This document shows positions 34,939 to 38,520 of a stretch of 38,520 bases of DNA, one piece after another (the stretch's first letter is position 1; each line of letters starts with the position of its first letter). The stretch is taken from positions 1 through 38,520 of the forward strand of contig JACZXL010000001.1 of assembly GCA_022571635.1 (NCBI GenBank), in the 5' to 3' direction. Both the position numbers and the translations under genes were made by a program. The notes beneath the pieces were generated by a model. The model was not told the origin of the DNA. It was given only the letters and a program-made list of their open reading frames with translations, and made no database searches. This stretch comes from Planctomycetota bacterium (GTDB taxonomy: Bacteria; Planctomycetota; Phycisphaerae; Phycisphaerales; SM1A02).

Positions 34939-36147
34939 ATGCCGCTGGTAACTGACGATCTGATGGCCCCGGACGTCATGACCGACCCGCACTCGTACTA
35001 TCGCCAAATGCGGGAGTTAGACCCTGTGTTTTTCAACGAACGATGGGGCGGGTGGATGCTCACCGGTTACGACGATGTGGTCCAGGTGTTGCGAGATCCG
35101 GACGGTTTCTCCTCGGACCGGATGCGTTTTCTCGCCCGGGAGCTGTCTGAGGCCGACCGCCAGCGGTTTGCACCGATCTTCGATGTGCTCTCGCAATGGA
35201 TTGTCTTTCGCGACCCCCCTGACCACACCCGACTGCGAATCGTACTGAACAAAGCGTTCACCCCCAAGGCCGTAGAGAGATACCGTCCGCGGGTGCGAGC
35301 GATCGTCGGCGATCTGCTGGGGGAAATAGAGGGTAAAGGGCGGATGGATGTGGTCCGCGACTTCGCCTATCTCGTTCCCCTTACGGTGATTCTGGGGTTG
35401 ATGGGTGCGCCTGACCTTGATCGCGACTTGATCAAACAATGGTCGGAGCAGCTCGGCGTCTTTTTCTTCCTCCGGGCGGACGAGCCGCGGCGCAGGGAAA
35501 TAGCCTGCGAGGGGGTGACGTCACTTGTTGAGTACTTGACCCCGATTGTCGAGGAAAAACGAGCCCATCCGGCGGATGATTTACTGACCGCGCTAGTGGC
35601 CGCCCAGGAGCGCGGGGAGCTCTCCGAGCAGGAGGTCATTGCGACTTGTGTCTTGCTGGTGTTCGGCGGGCATGAGACCACGATGAATCTCATCGCCAAC
35701 GGCACCTTGGCACTTGCACGCCACCCGGAGGAGTGGGAACGGCTCAAGCAGCAGCCGGCACTCATCGAATCGGCGGTGGAAGAGCTGCTTCGGTATGACG
35801 GGCCGGTCAAGGCCACGGTGCGTTGGGCGAAACACGAGGTGACGGTGGGCGGCAAGACGCTGCGCGCCGGTGATCGAGCGCTCGTTGTGCTCTCCGCGGC
35901 CAACCGGGATCCACAGCAGTTTACGGATCCTGATCGGCTCGAACTCACGCGCAGCCCCAATCCGCATGTGGCCTTCGCGCACGGGATCCATGTGTGTCTC
36001 GGGGCGTCGCTGGCGCGGATGGAGGCGCAGGAGGCATTCCTCGGGCTCACGCAGAGGCTCCCCGTGCCGGTCGTGGCCACCGACGAATTGGAGTACCACC
36101 CGGCGGTGGTCAGCCGCGCGCTCAAGGCCTTGCCCGTCGAATTCTAG
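34939..36147 (+). CDS. Cytochrome P450
   Basis: 402-residue soluble bacterial P450. The I-helix oxygen-activation motif is VFGGHETTMN (241-250), the K-helix ExxR is E282-R285 in VEELLRYDGPV, and the heme loop is FAHGIHVCLGASLAR with Cys353 as heme ligand. RDPPDHTRLR is the C-helix landmark. AAGGAGG six bases before the ATG makes the start secure. The neighbouring ferredoxin is the likely electron donor. No substrate can be assigned; terpenoid, fatty acid or aromatic hydroxylation are all possible. Confidence 0.95.
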   Translation: MPLVTDDLMAPDVMTDPHSYYRQMRELDPVFFNERWGGWMLTGYDDVVQVLRDPDGFSSDRMRFLARELSEADRQRFAPIFDVLSQWIVFRDPPDHTRLRIVLNKAFTPKAVERYRPRVRAIVGDLLGEIEGKGRMDVVRDFAYLVPLTVILGLMGAPDLDRDLIKQWSEQLGVFFFLRADEPRRREIACEGVTSLVEYLTPIVEEKRAHPADDLLTALVAAQERGELSEQEVIATCVLLVFGGHETTMNLIANGTLALARHPEEWERLKQQPALIESAVEELLRYDGPVKATVRWAKHEVTVGGKTLRAGDRALVVLSAANRDPQQFTDPDRLELTRSPNPHVAFAHGIHVCLGASLARMEAQEAFLGLTQRLPVPVVATDELEYHPAVVSRALKALPVEF

Positions 36148-36167
36148 CGTGTGGTAAGGAACAACGT

Positions 36168-36416
36168 GTGCCTACCTCCCAACGCCTCCGCATCACGGTG
36201 GATCTCAACAAGTGTGTGGGCTCAACGATTTGCGTTCAACTGAGTCCAAGAGTATTCGCGCTCAACGATCAACGGCAGTCGAGCGTGGTTGATCCAACGA
36301 ACGATACGGCCGCGAATATTCTCGAAGCGGCTGAAGGATGTCCGCTCGGGGCGATTGTCGTTCAGGACGCCGAGACCGGCCGGGTGCTGTTTGGCGCGAA
36401 GGATGCTGCTGTCTGA
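36168..36416 (+). CDS. P450-associated 3Fe-4S-type ferredoxin
   Basis: 82 residues from GTG 36168, with AAGGA 7 bases upstream; the frame is open much further back inside the P450 gene but lacks homology there. Cluster ligands are in LNKCVGSTIC (C-x5-C with Ser where a 4Fe-4S protein has its middle Cys) and GCPLGAIVV. This short single-cluster type is typical partner of actinobacterial-like P450s. It starts 20 bases after the P450 stop. No ferredoxin reductase is nearby. Confidence 0.88.
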   Translation: MPTSQRLRITVDLNKCVGSTICVQLSPRVFALNDQRQSSVVDPTNDTAANILEAAEGCPLGAIVVQDAETGRVLFGAKDAAV

Positions 36417-36465
36417 TCCGCCCTGGCGCCGCTGCTCAGACCCCGTATGGTTTCATTATAGGACT

Positions 36466-36645
36466 CTAACAAAACTCGAAGACGCGGTTCCAGCAGATCA
36501 GCAGGCAACCGATCTTAAGGAATGCTTCGTGAATGTCGTCTCGCTTCTCGTATCGCACGCGCACCTGCTTCGCGATCCCAACGCCGATACGCCCGTTGCC
36601 GCCGCCCAGTCATTCGATTCTCCGGCGAATCTGGCGTGTTCTTGC
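36466..36645 (-). pseudogene. IS5-family transposase, C-terminal remnant
   Basis: The minus strand ends VRVRYEKRDDIHEAFLKIGC-LLICW-N, then a short tail and TAG at 36466-36468. VRYExRxDIHxAFLxLGCxLICW is the characteristic end of IS5/IS427-type transposases. An in-frame stop interrupts the preceding residues, so it is a fragment. No element ends are recognisable. Confidence 0.65.
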
Positions 36646-36861
36646 TCCCGTCGTGAGCCAGAGCAGTTACAATGAAGACGTAGCGGTTGCGTGCGTTGGT
36701 TGTCGAACGCTCCGATAGATTCGCCGGTCTCGACGGGCGATCGACGCGAGCTGATCTTCCATAACGAGTCGTGACCTATAGAAAAGTCGGACTTCGTCCC
36801 ATTTATGTCACGCCGTAGCGCTACAGGATCATTGAAACTGCTCGGGTATTCGATCGAGCGA

Positions 36862-36930
36862 TTACGCCGCTTCTCGAAGGTAATGATTGATAAGTCCGCC
36901 GAGCCGTTCCCGTATGGTTTCAGGATTCAG
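36862..36930 (-). pseudogene. Possible transposase tail fragment
   Basis: A 22-codon minus-strand segment ending LGGLINHYLREAA then TAA, preceded directly by an in-frame TAG. It looks like the tail of a mobile-element protein, but I cannot name the family. A 14-base direct repeat CCCGTATGGTTTCA at 36909-36922 and 36442-36455 links this segment to the start of the IS5 remnant. The rest of 36646-37012 shows nothing I recognise. Confidence 0.3.
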
Positions 36931-37012
36931 CTAACGGCCGATTCGTGGGGTGTCACCAATCTGAAGTCGCAGCGAGCGGGTCGGTTGCCGGCGCGGGCTG
37001 ATTTTCGTCCGC

Positions 37013-37429
37013 CTATGCGCTGACGAGGCCGACGGGCTTGAACTCGTGCTGGGGCAAAACGACACGCAGGTTCGGGTTGCCCAAGTGCACGTGCACCAGC
37101 TCCGCCAGCACGTCCCGGAAGTCCGTCGTATGCAGCAGGTCGCGGCCTTCGTGAAGTTGATCTGGCCCGAGTCCGGGCCAGTCGGCGACGACCTTGCGCT
37201 CGCCACCGGCGGCGCGATTGGCCCGCGCGACCGCCCCGCCGAGCAGGAGCATGCAGTTCGCCCAGCCGTGATCGGTCCCCGCCGTGCCGTTTTCCGCGGC
37301 GGTGCGCCCGAAGTCGGTGAGGGTGACGACAACGACGTCGTCCAGACGTTCCTCGAGGTCGTGGGCGAAAGCGCTCATCGATGTGGGCGAGCCAGAGGCG
37401 GATGAAGAAGAGCCAGCTTGGTCGAAGCC
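37013..37429 (-). pseudogene. DUF1501 protein, C-terminal fragment
   Basis: The minus strand reads DDVVVVTLTDFGRTAAENGT, GTDHGWANCMLLLGGAV, WPGLGPDQLHEGRDLLHTTD, FRDVLAELVHVHLGNP. This is the conserved C-terminal third of the DUF1501 family (about 400-470 residues, abundant in Planctomycetes, distant from sulfatases). The N-terminal two thirds are absent; the frame upstream of 37429 stays open but loses the family pattern and runs antisense to another fragment. Confidence 0.75.
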
Positions 37430-37469
37430 AATAGGCCACACGATCGAGATCGTCCCCGAGGCTTCCATC

Positions 37470-37595
37470 ATGTTCACGAACCCGCTTGCGTACCTGATCG
37501 CCCTCACTGCTCTCGTCAGCCTGGCCGCGACTACGGCCTTCGCGCAGCCCTCGCAGGCTCCATTCCCCGGTGCGTTTACTTCGTCCAATTGGTAA
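37470..37595 (+). CDS. Short signal-peptide-like ORF, probably a gene fragment
   Basis: 41 residues: a strong signal sequence (LAYLIALTALVSLAATTAFA) with a likely cleavage site after AFA, followed by only ~18 residues of no known family and a stop. It reads like the start of an exported protein whose remainder has been lost. There is no clear ribosome site. It may not be expressed. Confidence 0.3.
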   Translation: MFTNPLAYLIALTALVSLAATTAFAQPSQAPFPGAFTSSNW

Positions 37596-37636
37596 TCATT
37601 CACCAGTAGGGAATCCCGCCGTGATAAGCTCCGTCC

Positions 37637-37960
37637 ATGGACTATGAAAAAGTGATGAGTGTGATACAGAGCCAGGCCGATGCTGCCTTCGAGGTTGAAC
37701 GAAGCCGCAGGGTTGTCGTCGAAGTACTTGTTCTCCCTCAGGAGTATACGCTCGGGCCACGAAACGCGACCGTGAGTGTTGAGCTAAGTAACACAGACGT
37801 GAAATTCTATGACGTGTCGATGAGTTACGTTGATGACCTATTTGCTGCAGAGGAAACCCATTTATTGAAGGAAGCTCTTGAGGAATGGCGCGATAATAAT
37901 TACGCAGACCGTCCACTTTTTTCAGGGGAATGTTCAAGACGCGGCCGACGTCGCGGATGA
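37637..37960 (+). CDS. Small hypothetical protein running into dnaE
   Basis: 107 residues. The first ~90 (from MDYEKVMSVIQSQADAAF through VVEVLVLPQEYTLGP, VSVELSNTDVKFYDVS to LLKEALEEWRD) look like a small alpha/beta protein with a regular composition; I do not recognise the family. The last ~18 residues (from RPLFSG) are antisense to dnaE sequence, so the native C-terminus was probably replaced at a recombination junction near 37910. The base composition is AT-richer than its neighbours. Confidence 0.45.
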   Translation: MDYEKVMSVIQSQADAAFEVERSRRVVVEVLVLPQEYTLGPRNATVSVELSNTDVKFYDVSMSYVDDLFAAEETHLLKEALEEWRDNNYADRPLFSGECSRRGRRRG

Positions 37961-38520
37961 CCGCTTTCGCTTTCAACTTGCCGAACGTGCCGATCTGGGC
38001 CACGCAATCTGTACCGTATTTCTCCTTCGTGTAGTCGATGACCAGTTGCCGCCGGTCGCGGCAGAAGTCGATGTCGATATCGGGCGGCTCGTTGCGGCTG
38101 GGGTCGAGAAACCGCTCGAACAGCAGGTCGTACTTGAGCGGGCAGACGTCGCTCATGCCGAGCACGTAGGCGACCAGCGCCCCGCAGGCCGAACCGCGTG
38201 CCGTGCTGGGAATCCCGTTTTCCTCTGCGAACCGCACGAAATCCCACACGATGAGGAAGTAACTCGCGTAGCCCTTTTGCTCGATGATGCTCAACTCGTA
38301 GGAGAGCCGCTTCCGATGCTTGTCGCCCACCTCGTCGCCGTACCGTTCGATGAGTTTCTGTTCGCACAGTTCTCGCAGGTACTCGACGTCGGTCTTGCCC
38401 GCGGGCGTGTGAAACACGGGAAAGTGACGCGTAGCCAAATCGAGACCGATGTCGCAGCGATCAGCAATTTCCTGGCTGTGGGCGACGGCGTCGGGATGAT
38501 CGGGAAATGCCGCGTACATC
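37911..38520 (-). pseudogene. dnaE: DNA polymerase III alpha subunit (DnaE) fragment, cut at both ends
   Basis: 203 residues running off the right window edge. Landmarks: RLSYELSIIEQKGYASYFLI, RGSACGALVAYVLG, PLKYDLLFERFLDP, then EPPDIDIDFCRDRR with the first two catalytic Asp, GTDCVAQIGTFGKLKAKAVI and RVLNIPLKKVD. Homology stops abruptly at ~37911, before the third catalytic Asp, and the frame continues into unrelated sequence to 37596. As a replicative polymerase it could not work in this form. Either this is a truncated second copy or the contig is chimeric here. Confidence 0.8.

Noticed and set aside
1-38520. CRISPR array, tRNA or rRNA genes
   Set aside because: I saw no regularly spaced repeats, no cloverleaf sequence and no conserved rRNA stretch.

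Overview
The window is GC-rich bacterial DNA, most likely a metagenomic or planctomycete-like chromosome segment. The phylum is an inference from a DUF1501 fragment, decayed integrase-type IS elements, and a cytochrome-rich nitrogen-respiration island with sigma54 control; no rRNA or tRNA is present to settle it. Both ends are cut inside genes: tyrosine phenol-lyase on the left and a DnaE fragment on the right.

Layout. (1) 1-4243: tyrosine phenol-lyase, a B12-binding radical SAM protein, and nadA on the opposite strand with a palindrome in front of it. (2) 4497-4637: an integrase C-terminal scrap. (3) 4688-11603, minus strand: a tight seven-gene operon. In order of transcription it encodes a degenerate receiver protein, a heme-copper oxidase subunit III with a cytochrome c domain embedded in it, a diheme cytochrome c lipoprotein, a cupredoxin-type protein, an outer-membrane porin, a monoheme cytochrome c lipoprotein, and a membrane-anchored diheme cytochrome c carrying an ethylbenzene-dehydrogenase-gamma-like heme domain. 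(4) 11675-15398: a sigma54-like promoter and paired palindromes in front of that operon, then an NtrC-type activator and a histidine kinase with a RegB-like GGxxNP quinone motif. (5) 15509-17291: a decayed IS with an intact IS630-family element nested in it, which appears to have cut a small Tat-signal gene. (6) 17261-19391, minus: Rrf2 regulator, a second subunit III-cytochrome c fusion, and the broken Tat gene. (7) 19662-31606, plus, divergent from the Rrf2 gene: a SufT/MIP18-like gene, narG, narH, narJ, narI fused to a diheme cytochrome c, and two narK genes. (8) 31640-32153: a second decayed copy of the integrase IS. (9) 32399-34623, minus: a NorB-like subunit with several canonical metal ligands missing, plus a diheme NorC-like cytochrome. 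(10) 34871-36416: cytochrome P450 and its ferredoxin behind a strong sigma70 promoter. (11) 36466-38520: a graveyard of truncated genes (transposase tails, DUF1501 end, signal-peptide fragment, small ORF, DnaE fragment).

How it may work together. The core is a cytoplasm-facing Nar-type nitrate reductase (or nitrite oxidoreductase) whose membrane subunit is covalently wired to periplasmic cytochrome c, two nitrate/nitrite transporters, a divergent NO-reductase-like catalytic subunit with its cytochrome c partner, two subunit III-cytochrome c fusions, and a set of exported heme and copper electron carriers. Control appears to come from a quinone-sensing kinase/NtrC pair and an Fe-S type Rrf2 regulator. 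No canonical oxidase subunit I or II is present, so the subunit III fusions either serve a complex encoded elsewhere or partner the divergent NorB-like protein. That second option would be a previously undescribed respiratory complex; it is the most interesting hypothesis here, and it is inference.
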